The notes: a model not told the origin generated them from the sequence alone. A stretch of DNA of 21,039 nucleotides from Desulfobacteraceae bacterium (GCA_003819975.1 RPPU01000009.1:1-21039); one strand, 5' to 3'. Numbered from the stretch's first letter, positions 1-8,147 are shown. Numbers and translations are program-made.

Positions 1-814
1 CGGCGGCAGCACGGATAAAAACGGGAACAACTCGGTGAATTTCGGCGGCAGCTTCACCGTCACCGCCACGCCCAACACCGGCTATCATTTCACGGGCTGG
101 ACCGGCAGCCTCAGCGGCACGACCAATCCTATGACTATCAGCAATGTAACCGCGAACATGACCGTTACCGCCAATTTCGCGATCAACACGTACACCATTT
201 CCGGTACCGTGACGGCTGGTGTCTCAGGCGTATCCAACGTGACCATGAACGGTTTACCCGGCAGTCCCAGAACCAATGCTTCCGGTCAATACTCAGCCAC
301 GGTTAATCATGACTCATCCCACATCGTCACGCCTTCATTGGTCAATTACAGCTTCATCCCGGCCAGTTATACTCACTCCCACGTTACCGCTAATCAAACT
401 CAAAATTACACGGCCACAGCAAGCACAAACTATGAGATTTCCGGTCGTGTGACCCGCAACGGCGCCGGCCTGCCGGGCGTGACCATGAACGGTTTTTCCG
501 GTACCGTGACCACCAATCCCTCCGGCGATTATACGGCTACTGTCGCCCGAGGTTCGACCGTGACGGTGCGTCCCAGCCTAAGCGGCTATTCTTTCAGCCC
601 GGTAAGCCAAACACATGTTAATGTTATTGCCAATCTTCAAAATCAAAATTTTACCGCTAGCGCCAACAGCACAACCCCGAGTGCCGATGGCGGCGGAGGT
701 GGTGGCGGTTGTTTTGTGATCGCATCGGCTTCCGGGTCATGGGTTATGTGTCTGCTGCTGTTGCCGGCAGGACTGATCCTGTCGAGGTTCCGGTCCTTGG
801 CAAAGAAGGAATAA
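1..814 (+). CDS. C-terminal part of a secreted repeat protein with a poly-Gly/Cys sorting tail
   Basis: The reading frame is open to the left edge (first full codon at base 2), so the N-terminus lies outside the window. It begins with an InlB-B-type repeat (FTVTATPNTGYHFTGW and the following NVTANMTVTANFA). Two tandem beta-sandwich repeats of about 75 residues follow, each starting with YTISGTV or YEISGRV and containing GV.MNG and a Y.F.P motif; these resemble carboxypeptidase regulatory-like or Ig-like domains. The end is a short linker, seven glycines, Cys-Phe, a hydrophobic helix and a basic tail (RFRSLAKKE). That layout is known from C-terminal sorting signals with an invariant Cys (MYXO-CTERM, JDVT-CTERM and relatives), which are cut and anchored by membrane proteases. 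The protein is therefore inferred to be exported and anchored at the cell surface. No processing enzyme is encoded here. Confidence 0.8.
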   Translation, partial: GGSTDKNGNNSVNFGGSFTVTATPNTGYHFTGWTGSLSGTTNPMTISNVTANMTVTANFAINTYTISGTVTAGVSGVSNVTMNGLPGSPRTNASGQYSATVNHDSSHIVTPSLVNYSFIPASYTHSHVTANQTQNYTATASTNYEISGRVTRNGAGLPGVTMNGFSGTVTTNPSGDYTATVARGSTVTVRPSLSGYSFSPVSQTHVNVIANLQNQNFTASANSTTPSADGGGGGGGCFVIASASGSWVMCLLLLPAGLILSRFRSLAKKE

Positions 815-919
815 CCGCAAACACCTGAATATTCTTGGATCCTGCCGGGCGGATCGCATAATGAGGCGAACCCAGCATCCGGGTTTATCCGCGATGGTCG
901 GCGGTTAAAGAACCTTTTC

Positions 920-1780
920 CTACTTATTTTTCCGGCGATGCGGCGCGGTGGCCCGCGGCGGCGGCTTGAGATTGTCAAAAACTTGCCACTCCTCCGGCCC
1001 GGTTTTGTGCAAAATATAAATTTGATGGTTGGTCTCCCGGTACGGGTAGGCATAAATTCTCTGCTTCGGGTCCCACCACAGCAGATACCAATACTCGGTG
1101 GTCGCCACCACCGCCTCTTCCGCTTCTATTTTCCGGACCTTGACGTTCAAAAGCCGCTTGGTCGACGGATTAAGCGGATTGGTCAGCACCCACTTCTTCT
1201 TATGATATTGATATAAAACGCGCAAAACCTCTTTCAGGGCCGGCCCATCGGGACAGAACCATTTTTGCAAAGACTCCATGGCGATGTCCGGCAAGGCCGT
1301 ATAAGACTGGTACTCCGCTTCCATGGCCGCGGCCACCACTTTCTCTAAATAGGGTCTCAGGATGCGGGGGTCGGTCTCGCGGAGCGCATGTTCCGATCGG
1401 TCGTTTTCCGAAAAATCGCGGATCAGGAGGCAATAGCCGCACACATCGGGATAATCTTCTCCGGCAAAAAAACCGTATTCCGGCAGCTTGGACTTATGGA
1501 TCAACGCAAACACATACGGCACCGGCATTCCGGGCCGCAAGTAAAACCGGCGCAAACTGTCCTCCACTTCAAATTTATACTGCGCGGCCGTGACAGCGGC
1601 GCAATCGTCATAATCCGTTTTTCGCGCCGGCTCCAAAAGCCGAGTTAGACAGGCTCTAAAAAATTGCCATTGCCGGGCCCCGGGCTTGCCGGTCAAGGCT
1701 TTGAGGCCCAAAAGATACTCCAGTCCGCGCGTCACCGCTTCTTTTCGCTCCTGAATTTCTTCTAAAGACAAATATTCCAT
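920..1780 (-). CDS. Conserved-looking hypothetical protein with an aromatic C-terminal domain
   Basis: I do not recognise this 286-residue protein. The ATG at 1780 is preferred over a GTG 48 bases upstream because GGAG sits five bases before it. There is no signal peptide or membrane segment. The N-terminal two thirds look helical and charged. The last 80 residues are rich in aromatic residues and alternate like beta strands (EYWYLLWW, IYAYPYRETNHQIYILHK, EEWQVFDN), reminiscent of small alpha+beta domains such as the NTF2-like or IMS/ARC6-like folds; this is an impression only. The C-terminus is basic and proline-rich (PPPRATAPHRRKNK). The gene converges on the surface-protein gene to its left with about 105 bp between them and has no co-directional partner. 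Confidence 0.7.
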   Translation of the reverse strand: MEYLSLEEIQERKEAVTRGLEYLLGLKALTGKPGARQWQFFRACLTRLLEPARKTDYDDCAAVTAAQYKFEVEDSLRRFYLRPGMPVPYVFALIHKSKLPEYGFFAGEDYPDVCGYCLLIRDFSENDRSEHALRETDPRILRPYLEKVVAAAMEAEYQSYTALPDIAMESLQKWFCPDGPALKEVLRVLYQYHKKKWVLTNPLNPSTKRLLNVKVRKIEAEEAVVATTEYWYLLWWDPKQRIYAYPYRETNHQIYILHKTGPEEWQVFDNLKPPPRATAPHRRKNK

Positions 1781-1828
1781 GAAATCTCCAATCGCCTTTC
1801 CAATTGGAAAAAAAGGTATTCGTAACAC

Positions 1829-1994
1829 ATATTTTACTGGATATCAATATCGTATCTATCTACCATTACAACCCGGGCGCAGGAATGATTCCTCACGGGT
1901 AAAACGACAACTTATTGATATGGTTAAATAAAAATTTCGCATGTCTTACCGAACGATTTAAATTAATAACTCTATAATAAAAAAGAGATCGCCG
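1829..1994. other. Short AT-rich spacer upstream of two divergent genes
   Basis: AT-rich spacer between the leftward hypothetical gene and the small rightward ORF at 1995. A TATAAT hexamer at 1973-1978 points rightward, but no good -35 is visible at the right distance. Nothing else is recognisable. Confidence 0.4.
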
Positions 1995-2192
1995 ATGCAA
2001 GCAAAAAAGCAGGCCCCCAAAAATCCTACAATAAAACCGTTAACGCCCGAATTCTGCCCTTTCGACCCGGAGCCCTTACCGATTCTTGATCCGCGTAAAA
2101 TCGCCTCTTTTCAGGCCCTGGCCATTGACTGGGATGAATTGGAGCAAAGTCATCGGGTCGACTATTTTCTGAATAACCTTAAAAAGAAGTAA
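1995..2192 (+). CDS. Small hypothetical protein, 65 residues
   Basis: A short soluble ORF with a lysine/proline-rich start and an acidic, tryptophan-containing end (DWDELEQSHRVDYFLNNL). I recognise no family. The start ATG is preceded by only a weak AAAGAG ribosome-binding match, and a TATAAT box lies about 20 bases upstream, so any message would have a very short leader. The composition is protein-like and no competing frame is better, but it lies at the edge of a stretch of degraded genes and could itself be a remnant. Confidence 0.4.
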   Translation: MQAKKQAPKNPTIKPLTPEFCPFDPEPLPILDPRKIASFQALAIDWDELEQSHRVDYFLNNLKKK

Positions 2193-2310
2193 ACCAGACG
2201 CCGTTTGATTGTCAGGGCCCGGATTGCGCAAAAACCCGGAACCAGGGTCTAAAACTTGTGCATGCTTTAAAAAAATAATTAAGCGCCTATTTCGATAAAG
2301 GAGCAACGCT

Positions 2311-2430
2311 ATGTCACGATTCAGATCAATTGGGTTGTTTTTCTTAAGCGTGTTGAGCATCGGTTGGATGGCAGCCCTGCAAATCCAAGCCGCAAAGTTA
2401 CCAGCGGGGGTTACATCCATTATACAATAG
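2311..2430 (+). CDS. 39-residue ORF that is almost only a signal peptide
   Basis: A strong AAAGGAG lies about seven bases before the ATG. The product begins MSRFRSIGLFFLSVLSIG, continues with a hydrophobic core and has an apparent signal-peptidase site (Ala-Ala after IQ). Only about a dozen residues follow (KLPAGVTSIIQ) before the stop. An exported protein with essentially no mature part is unusual, so the likeliest reading is the 5' stump of a longer exported-protein gene. A functional short exported peptide remains possible. It sits about 90 bp upstream of another damaged exported-protein gene. Confidence 0.5.
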   Translation: MSRFRSIGLFFLSVLSIGWMAALQIQAAKLPAGVTSIIQ

Positions 2431-2521
2431 ATCGAAACACAAACAAGAACACAAAGGGAAAGACCGTGGCTGTTCGCTGATTTAGGGAAGGAACAGATAA
2501 TGCCAAGACAAGGATGAAAGC

Positions 2522-2835
2522 ATGGAAAAAGTAATTATGGTTATGATAATGGTCAGCATTACGGTTTTGCAGATATCTGCCGCGGAACAATATTGTTTAC
2601 GAAAAGGCGCAACCGGGAGCAATAATGGTTCCGACTGGAACAACACGGCGTTATTTCAACAACGACGCTGCCGGAACCCGCCGCTACCGGATCGGGTGGA
2701 AGAGGCGGCGGAGGCGGTGGCGGTTGTTTTATCAACGCCTCAATAAATGGTTTCCCCGTGGTTCCTCTGCTCTTTGCAGTCTTTTTTGTGATGATCGCTA
2801 TCAGGCATATTAAAACAGGGCGAACAACAATGTAA
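2522..2835 (+). pseudogene. Collapsed surface-protein gene: signal peptide plus Gly7-Cys sorting tail, middle missing
   Basis: The first frame starts at an ATG with AAGGA upstream and encodes a signal peptide ending ISAAEQ, then YCLRKGATGSNNGSDWNN. That resembles the mature start of secreted parallel beta-helix proteins (the YYVR.GATG..NGSDW style). Shortly after base 2640 the meaningful frame shifts by one. In the new frame it reads TTTLPEPAATGSGGR, seven glycines, CFINAS, a hydrophobic helix and a basic tail (RHIKTGRTTM), stopping at 2833-2835. The tail has the same design as the surface protein at the left edge. Both ends of a sorted exported protein are therefore present while the body is gone and the frames no longer match, consistent with an internal deletion. 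Confidence 0.7.
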
Positions 2836-2867
2836 CGAAGCATCAAATAATTATCGTTTAAAAGCCT

Positions 2868-2916
2868 GGAGGCTATGAACTGCGTAAGCACTCGCGGTTG
2901 ATGACCTCCTTTTTTT
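2868..2916 (+). terminator. Rho-independent terminator after the collapsed surface-protein gene
   Basis: GGAGG (2868-2872) pairs with CCTCC (2905-2909). Inside it AACTGCG (2878-2884) pairs with CGCGGTT (2893-2899), including one G-T pair, around an eight-base loop. Seven T residues follow directly. Confidence 0.75.
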
Positions 2917-3211
2917 ATTGTTCCCCAAAAATCCATGCTTAAGCCGATCCGCTTCAATTCCTTTTTCTGCGATTACTGCAGGATATCTCAAAACAGATGA
3001 TGCAACGATACGATATCTCAACAATCCGATTCAAACAATAAAAGAAAGGATTTCGCTGGGTTTCCAATGTGATCAAATTAATTTTTCGATTTTTTTGAGA
3101 TGGCTTCTAATTAAAATGCCGCAAATGAACTCATTCTCCTTCTTAAAATAACCTTTTGAGATATTCGCTGGTCTTTCGACTTAACCCGTCAACCCAACCG
3201 CAAACCGAGCG
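2917..3211. other. Non-coding spacer with no recognisable gene
   Basis: AT-rich sequence between the terminator and the promoter of the HerA-like gene. A weak open frame covers part of it (2918-3151) but lacks an ATG with a ribosome-binding site and has no family resemblance. I see no RNA gene or repeat in it. Confidence 0.5.
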
Positions 3212-3240
3212 TTGACGTTCCCCCTGATTTATGATATCAC
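3212..3240 (+). promoter_or_regulatory. Candidate sigma-70 promoter for the HerA-like gene
   Basis: TTGACG (3212-3217) is 17 bases from TATCAC (3235-3240). The predicted transcript start near 3247 leaves a leader of about 50 bases before the ATG at 3296, which supports that downstream start. Confidence 0.4.
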
Positions 3241-3295
3241 AAGCCTTCCGATTAGACCGGATATAAAAAAACACCATAAATTCAAGGATAACATT

Positions 3296-4828
3296 ATGAT
3301 ACCCATTGGAAAAAGCGACATCCCTCTTTCGATTTTACCGCAAATGGCCAACCGCCACGGCTTGATCGCCGGCGCCACCGGCACCGGCAAAACCACCACC
3401 CTGCGGGTTTTAGCTGAAGGTTTCAGCAACTTGGGCGTGCCGGTCTTTATGGCCGACATCAAAGGCGACCTTTCCGGTCTGGCTCAAAAGGGCGAGCTCG
3501 CCCCCAAACTGACCGAACGCATCAACCAGCTCGGATTGACGCAATTCACGCCCGATGCTTTCCCGGTCTTTTTTTGGGATGTGTTCGGCCAACAAGGCCA
3601 CCCGGCCCGTTCCACTATTTCCGAAATGGGTCCCCTGCTCCTGAGCCGCGTCTTGAACCTCAACGAGACCCAGTCCGGCGTGCTCAACCTGGTTTTTAAA
3701 ATCGCCGACGACAGCGGCCTCCTGCTCCTGGATCTTGAAGATCTGCGCGCCATGGTCAAGCACATCGGCGACAACGCGTCTGAATTTAAAACCGAATACG
3801 GCAATATGTCAACCGCCAGCATCGGCAGCATTCAACGCAATCTATTGCTTCTGGAAGAACAGGGCGGCGAGATCTTTTTCGGCGAACCGGCTCTGAATCT
3901 GGAAGACTTCATGCAAACCGGAGCGGACGGCAAAGGCGTGATCAACATCCTGGCGGCCGACAAACTAATGCAAACACCCCAGCTCTACGCCGTCTTCCTG
4001 CTCTGGCTTCTTTCCGAATGGTTCGAAAATCTGCCCGAAGTCGGCGACCTGGAAAAACCAAAAATGGTCTTCTTTTTTGACGAAGCCCATTTGCTCTTCA
4101 ATGACGCACCCAAAATTCTGACTGATAAAATCGAACAGCTCGTGCGCCTGATCCGTTCCAAGGGCGTAGGCATCTATTTCGTGACCCAGAACCCCCTGGA
4201 CCTGCCCGAAACCGTGCTGGGCCAGCTCGGCAACCGCGTGCAGCATGCTCTGCGGGCTTTTACGCCCAAAGATCAGAAAGCGGTTAAAACCGCGGCCCAA
4301 ACCTTCAGACCCAATCCCAAATTTCAAGTGGAAAGCGCCATCACCGAACTGGGCGTGGGTGAAGCGCTGGTGTCGGTGCTGGATGAAAAAGGCGTGCCCA
4401 CGCCCGTGGAACGCGTCTGGATTTACCCGCCCCAAAGCCGGTTCCAGCAACTCAGCCCGGCTGAACGTGACGAGAGCATTAAAAAATCGATCCTATACGG
4501 ACATTATGAAAAAGAAATCAACCGCGAATCGGCCTATGAAATCCTGAACAAACGGGCCGCCGAACGCCAGGTCCCGCAAAGAACCGCTCCGCCGTCCATC
4601 CCCGCGCCGACCCATAACCGGCCGGTACCGCCGCCTTACGAGACCCCTGCGCCGGAACGCTATTACTCCTACGGCGGCACGCGGCGCACTTCTTATTCGC
4701 GCCAACCGCAAAGCATGCCCGAAAAAATCGTGGGCTCCATGGCGCGCAGCGCCGCCTCGAGCATCGGCTCGCAAATCGGCCGGCAATTGATCCGCGGCAT
4801 CCTGGGCACCATTCTGGGCGGAAGATAA
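3296..4828 (+). CDS. HerA-like DUF853 (YjgR family) ATPase
   Basis: A 510-residue P-loop ATPase of the HerA/FtsK-like superfamily, DUF853 branch (E. coli YjgR). The ATG at 3296 is chosen because AAGGA lies seven bases upstream and the family's N-terminus starts close to [16 protein letters not shown]; a longer frame beginning at 3212 would overlap the promoter. The Walker A GATGTGKT is at about residues 26-33 and the Walker [10 protein letters not shown] at about 257-265. A sensor region ([20 protein letters not shown]) follows. The C-terminus is proline-rich and ends in the small Ala/Ser/Gly helix typical of the family ([20 protein letters not shown]). Family members are predicted DNA-translocating or helicase-type ATPases, but the cellular role is not established. 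It stands alone, without the NurA partner of archaeal HerA. Confidence 0.92.
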   Translation: MIPIGKSDIPLSILPQMANRHGLIAGATGTGKTTTLRVLAEGFSNLGVPVFMADIKGDLSGLAQKGELAPKLTERINQLGLTQFTPDAFPVFFWDVFGQQGHPARSTISEMGPLLLSRVLNLNETQSGVLNLVFKIADDSGLLLLDLEDLRAMVKHIGDNASEFKTEYGNMSTASIGSIQRNLLLLEEQGGEIFFGEPALNLEDFMQTGADGKGVINILAADKLMQTPQLYAVFLLWLLSEWFENLPEVGDLEKPKMVFFFDEAHLLFNDAPKILTDKIEQLVRLIRSKGVGIYFVTQNPLDLPETVLGQLGNRVQHALRAFTPKDQKAVKTAAQTFRPNPKFQVESAITELGVGEALVSVLDEKGVPTPVERVWIYPPQSRFQQLSPAERDESIKKSILYGHYEKEINRESAYEILNKRAAERQVPQRTAPPSIPAPTHNRPVPPPYETPAPERYYSYGGTRRTSYSRQPQSMPEKIVGSMARSAASSIGSQIGRQLIRGILGTILGGR

Positions 4829-4832
4829 GGAA

Positions 4833-5208
4833 TTCACCGCAAAGGCGCAGAGAGCGCGGAGAGTTATTATTTCTTAAAGAAGAAAAGAGATCGGCCGCAA
4901 TATTTAAAGAGAGCTTACTTGTTTTCTCCAGTCTCTCAATATAACGGTTTTTAGGCGCTAAGCCTTAAGATATCAACAATTTGTTGTCGATCAACCCAAA
5001 ACATTTTTTTGCGCCAAAACGCAAGACGCCGAGAAAATCCCAAGAAAATATTATTTTTTATCTTAACTTTGGCGTCTTGGTGCAAAATTTTATTGCCCTT
5101 TTTGGACATCGTCTTTTGGGTAGCGTCCCGGACGACGCACGCACTTAAAAAAAAATTTTCGACGAGATGTCAAAAATTCCTCTGCGCTCTCTGCGCCTTT
5201 GCGGTGAA
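4833..5208. repeat. Nested inverted-repeat element between the ATPase and exporter genes
   Basis: A 25-base arm at 4833-4857 (starting TTCACCGCAAAGGCG) reappears perfectly inverted at 5184-5208. Inside, CAAGACGCC (5022-5030) is inverted at 5071-5079, and GCGCAAAA-like sequence flanks both inner arms. Smaller palindromes occur too (CAACAATTTGTTG, 4974-4986). The roughly 375-bp unit has no coding capacity. Arms of this wording are scattered between genes in many unrelated bacterial genomes, where they give rise to spurious peptides such as LRSLRLCGE. It may be a miniature mobile or REP-like element. The right arm ends just before the exporter start. Confidence 0.75.
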
Positions 5209-5214
5209 ATGATA

Positions 5215-6168
5215 ATGCGAAAATTCCGTTTAACCCGCGAAACCCTCTACGGCCTCTGCGCCATCCTGATCTGGAGCACGACCATTGCCTTTCCCCGCAG
5301 TTTGAGCGAACAAGTCGGCGCCCTGCGCGGCGGGGCCGCCATTTTCAGCATCAGCGGTTTCTTCTGCTTGACCTGGTTTTTCCGCCAAAACCATATCCGG
5401 GCCCGGCTGCGTTCATTTCCGGCCCCTTATCTATACGGTTGCGGCGGGCTTTTTATTCTTTATATGCTGGCGCTCTATATTGCCATCGGTCTTAGCCGAG
5501 ATCGTTACCAGGCCCTGGAAATCGGCCTGATCAACTACCTCTGGCCGTGCTGCACGATCCTTTTTTCGCTTTTTCTACTCCGCAAAAAAGGATCATGGCT
5601 GCTCTGGCCCGGGACTTTTTTGGCCCTCTTGGGCGTGATGCTCGCCATGACCCAGGGCACCCAGGTTTCCGTTTCCTCGTTTACCCGTAATATCCCGGGT
5701 AACCCGTTGGCCTATCTACTGGCCTTGATCGCCGCTCTTTCCTGGGGGCTCTACTCCAACCTGGCCCGGCGCTGGTCGACCCCCCAAGGCGAAAACGGGG
5801 CCCTTCTTTTTATTCCGGCCACCGGCATAGTCCTGCTTCTGATTGCATTCTGGAGCCCGGCTCCGGGCGTCTGGACTTTGCGCGCCGCACTCGAATCCCT
5901 ATTCGTGGGCTTAGCCACCATGATTGCTTATATTCTATGGGATAGCGCCATGCGCAAGGGCGATCTGGTTTTCGTGGCTGCCTGCTCCTACTTCACACCC
6001 TTTCTTTCCACTCTGTTCAGTTGCTTTTATCTCAACATCAGGCCTTCCGCGGTCCTCTGGATCGGTTGCGGCCTGATCATCGCCGGTTCGCTCCTGAGCT
6101 GGCTCGCGGTCTCGGAGCCTTCTTCGCAAATCATCAGGAATGAACCAAGGGAGTCTCATACGGGTTGA
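5215..6168 (+). CDS. yddG: YddG-type aromatic amino acid exporter (DMT superfamily)
   Basis: A 317-residue integral membrane protein with about ten hydrophobic segments in two EamA-like halves, the drug/metabolite transporter layout. Sequence blocks match E. coli YddG closely: ALEIGLINYLWPCCTILFSL corresponds to its AIEVGMVNYLWPSLTILFAI, and SYFTPFLST to SYFTPVLSS. YddG exports aromatic amino acids across the inner membrane, so a related efflux role is likely. The ATG at 5215 is chosen because GGTGA lies eight bases upstream; an ATG at 5209 is possible but too close. That ribosome-binding sequence belongs to the right arm of the inverted-repeat element, so the repeat appears to have become part of the gene's translation signal. 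No terminator is obvious downstream. Confidence 0.88.
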   Translation: MRKFRLTRETLYGLCAILIWSTTIAFPRSLSEQVGALRGGAAIFSISGFFCLTWFFRQNHIRARLRSFPAPYLYGCGGLFILYMLALYIAIGLSRDRYQALEIGLINYLWPCCTILFSLFLLRKKGSWLLWPGTFLALLGVMLAMTQGTQVSVSSFTRNIPGNPLAYLLALIAALSWGLYSNLARRWSTPQGENGALLFIPATGIVLLLIAFWSPAPGVWTLRAALESLFVGLATMIAYILWDSAMRKGDLVFVAACSYFTPFLSTLFSCFYLNIRPSAVLWIGCGLIIAGSLLSWLAVSEPSSQIIRNEPRESHTG

Positions 6169-6433
6169 GATCGAAAAGGATCCCGACTTTTTTCAGCGCC
6201 CATTCCCAAAAAGCTTTCCGTTCACCAAGCCCGGAGTATATTGACATTCATTTGGCTTCCATGCTAATGATCCAATAAGATCAAATAGTTTTACTATGAT
6301 GCTTAAAGCGTTGCTCATCCGGGCGCCTTTATATTGAACCTGTTAGACCTGCTGATATTGACTATAGGACTTGTAGTTTTTCATTCGATTGAACCGATAA
6401 TCAGGCTGCCGCGCCTAAACGAGGTTATTGATC
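6169..6433. other. 265-bp leader region with a possible promoter
   Basis: Non-coding stretch before the ketosynthase gene. TTGACA at 6241-6246 with GCTAAT 16 bases further (6263-6268) is a possible promoter, which would give a long leader of about 160 bases. A second TTGACT near 6357 lacks a good -10. No riboswitch or RNA gene was recognised. Confidence 0.35.
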
Positions 6434-7426
6434 ATGGCCAAATCCATCCGCATTTTGGGGACCGGGTCTTACCTTCCTCCCAAAAGGATTACAAATCTTG
6501 ATATTCAAAATATGGGGCTTGATACGACTGATGAATGGATCGTACAACGCACCGGAATCCGCGAACGCCGTATGGCTGATCCGGATGTCGCTACGTCCGA
6601 CCTGGCCCTGGAAGCTTCCAAAAAAGCCCTGGAAATGGCCGGTTTAACTGCCAAGGATTTGGATCTGATCATTATCGGAACCATCACGCCCGACACCTGC
6701 TGCCCGGCTGCCGCCAACTGGCTGCAAGCCAAGTTGGATGCACCCCAGGCCTATACTTTCGATGTGACCGCGGCCTGTTCCGGTTTCATTTTCGGGCTCA
6801 ATGTGGCCTCCCAATATCTTCAGATCGGTTATAGTAAAAATGCCCTGGTGGTGGGCGCGGAAGTCATGACCCGCACGCTGAATTGGAAAGACCGTACCAC
6901 CTGTATCCTCTGGGGCGACGGCGCCGGCGCCGCCGTGCTCGGCACCGGCAACCGCGGACATCAATTGCTCTCCACGCATATCCATACCGACGGCATCAAC
7001 GGCCGAGACCTGCTTATGCCGGGCGGCGGATCAAAAACCACGCCCATCTCTCATGAAAGCGTGGATAAAGGTTTGCACTATTTAAATATGATCGAGGCCA
7101 ATATCAGTTTTCGGGTTGCGGTGCGCCATTTTATCGATTCCATAAAAGAAGCGGCTGATTTCAACCAGGTCGCGATAAAAGAAATCGATTGGTTTATTCC
7201 GCACCAAGCCAATCTGCGCATGTTCCAATCCGTGGCTAAAACCCTCCAGGTTTCTTTGGAAAAATTTTACCTAACCATGCATAAATACGGCAATATCTCC
7301 TCGGCCTCCTGCGCTATTGCTTTTGACGAGGCTGTGCGGGACCAGAGCATTAAAAGCGGCGACCTGGTTTGTTTGCCTGTATTTGGCGGCGGGTTAACCT
7401 GGGGCAGCGCCTTGATAAGATGGTAA
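6434..7426 (+). CDS. fabH: 3-oxoacyl-ACP synthase III family protein (FabH-like)
   Basis: A 330-residue thiolase-fold ketosynthase of the FabH (KAS III) family, complete at about the usual length. Landmarks are GTGSYLPP at the start, the TDEWI..RTGIRERR block, and the catalytic Cys in TAACSGF (about residue 115). The catalytic His is in PHQANLRM (about 257) and the Asn in GNISSAS (about 287). The signature GDGAGAAV and the C-terminal FGGGLTWGSALIRW are also present. FabH condenses an acyl-CoA with malonyl-ACP to start fatty-acid synthesis. The gene is not next to plsX, acpP or fabD, so it may be a second copy or a specialised starter-unit enzyme. The ATG at 6434 has GAGG nine bases upstream; a TTG two codons earlier is less likely. 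Confidence 0.9.
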   Translation: MAKSIRILGTGSYLPPKRITNLDIQNMGLDTTDEWIVQRTGIRERRMADPDVATSDLALEASKKALEMAGLTAKDLDLIIIGTITPDTCCPAAANWLQAKLDAPQAYTFDVTAACSGFIFGLNVASQYLQIGYSKNALVVGAEVMTRTLNWKDRTTCILWGDGAGAAVLGTGNRGHQLLSTHIHTDGINGRDLLMPGGGSKTTPISHESVDKGLHYLNMIEANISFRVAVRHFIDSIKEAADFNQVAIKEIDWFIPHQANLRMFQSVAKTLQVSLEKFYLTMHKYGNISSASCAIAFDEAVRDQSIKSGDLVCLPVFGGGLTWGSALIRW

Positions 7427-7492
7427 ACCTGCTATCATAAATAAAATCAGATAGTTACATTAAAAAAAGCTTCATTTTTCAAGATATTGCTT

Positions 7493-7522
7493 TTGACAGG
7501 CCCTTTTCCGGTATGGTATGAA
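7493..7522 (+). promoter_or_regulatory. Candidate sigma-70 promoter for the GNAT gene
   Basis: A perfect TTGACA (7493-7498) is followed after 18 bases by TATGAA (7517-7522). The leader of about 100 bases includes a G-rich/CCCC mini-hairpin at about 7588-7603, just before the strong ribosome-binding site. Confidence 0.45.
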
Positions 7523-7629
7523 TGACCTCACGATTACTTTTCACCCCATTTTTTAAATGAGTTTTTAAATATATAAGCGATGAAAACGGGGGGGTTCTGC
7601 CCCTAATGCTCTAAATAAGGAGGAATAAA

Positions 7630-8079
7630 ATGAACGATAAAACCTCAGTACCTGTGATCAGATCCATGACCCATAAAGATCTCCCCAGCATTATTGAGAT
7701 CGATGCGAAACTCCTGAAACGCAAAAGGCCGGAAGTCTGGGAAGCCAAGCTTGCCCAGCTTGAAAAGCGACCTTCCATGTATTTTCTGGTGGCTGAATTG
7801 GACGGAAAAGTGGTCGGCTTTATTATCGGGGATGCCAGCGCCTGGGAATACCGGGTTCCAGACAATGTCGGTTGGATCGATACGATCGGAATACACCCTG
7901 AATTTCAAGAAAAAGGGATCGCCAAAATGCTGATGACCGAATTGATCAACCTTTTAAAAAACAGAGGGATTACTCATATCAATACCTTTGTGAATTGGCG
8001 TGAGTTGGAATTATTAAAGTTTTTCGCCGGTAGCGGCTTTGAAAGAGGCGCTTTGCTGAATCTGGAATTGAAAGTTTAG
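7630..8079 (+). CDS. GNAT family N-acetyltransferase
   Basis: A 149-residue acetyltransferase of the GNAT superfamily, single domain and of normal length. AAGGAGG lies seven bases before the ATG, an unusually strong ribosome-binding site for this window. The fold's strands are visible: IRSMTHKDLPSIIEID near the start, the FLVAELDGKVVGFIIG hairpin, and the acetyl-CoA loop in IDTIGIHPEFQEKGIAKML (Q..GIA). The terminal block is LLKFFAGSGFERG. The family transfers acetyl groups from acetyl-CoA to amines; the substrate cannot be told. The gene is a single unit with its own promoter and a double hairpin downstream. Confidence 0.88.
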   Translation: MNDKTSVPVIRSMTHKDLPSIIEIDAKLLKRKRPEVWEAKLAQLEKRPSMYFLVAELDGKVVGFIIGDASAWEYRVPDNVGWIDTIGIHPEFQEKGIAKMLMTELINLLKNRGITHINTFVNWRELELLKFFAGSGFERGALLNLELKV

Positions 8080-8146
8080 ATGTTTTTCGATCCTGGATCG
8101 AAAAACATGAATTCAAAAAAATCGCCCATCCCAGGGCGATTTTTTT
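8080..8146 (+). terminator. Two consecutive hairpins, the second a textbook rho-independent terminator
   Basis: The first hairpin is a 14-base inverted repeat (ATGTTTTTCGATCC, 8080-8093, with its complement at 8095-8108) around a single central base. The second pairs AAAAAAATCGCCC (8115-8127) with GGGCGATTTTTTT (8134-8146) around a six-base loop and should work in both directions. It separates the GNAT gene from lexA. Confidence 0.9.
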
Positions 8147-8147
8147 A

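Noticed and set aside
643..1053. Leftward open frame rich in proline (PPPPPPPP) antisense to the surface-protein tail
   Set aside because: It is the complement of the poly-glycine codons and overlaps two better genes; no ribosome-binding site.
2559..2957. Leftward 132-residue frame with a proline run
   Set aside because: It is antisense to the second poly-Gly tail and crosses the terminator at 2868-2916; no start signal.
3965..4450. Leftward 161-codon frame inside the HerA-like gene
   Set aside because: Antisense shadow of a well-supported ATPase; no family resemblance.
5009..5212. Short frame ending LCALCAFAVK
   Set aside because: This peptide is the translation of the inverted-repeat arm, a frequent source of false gene calls.
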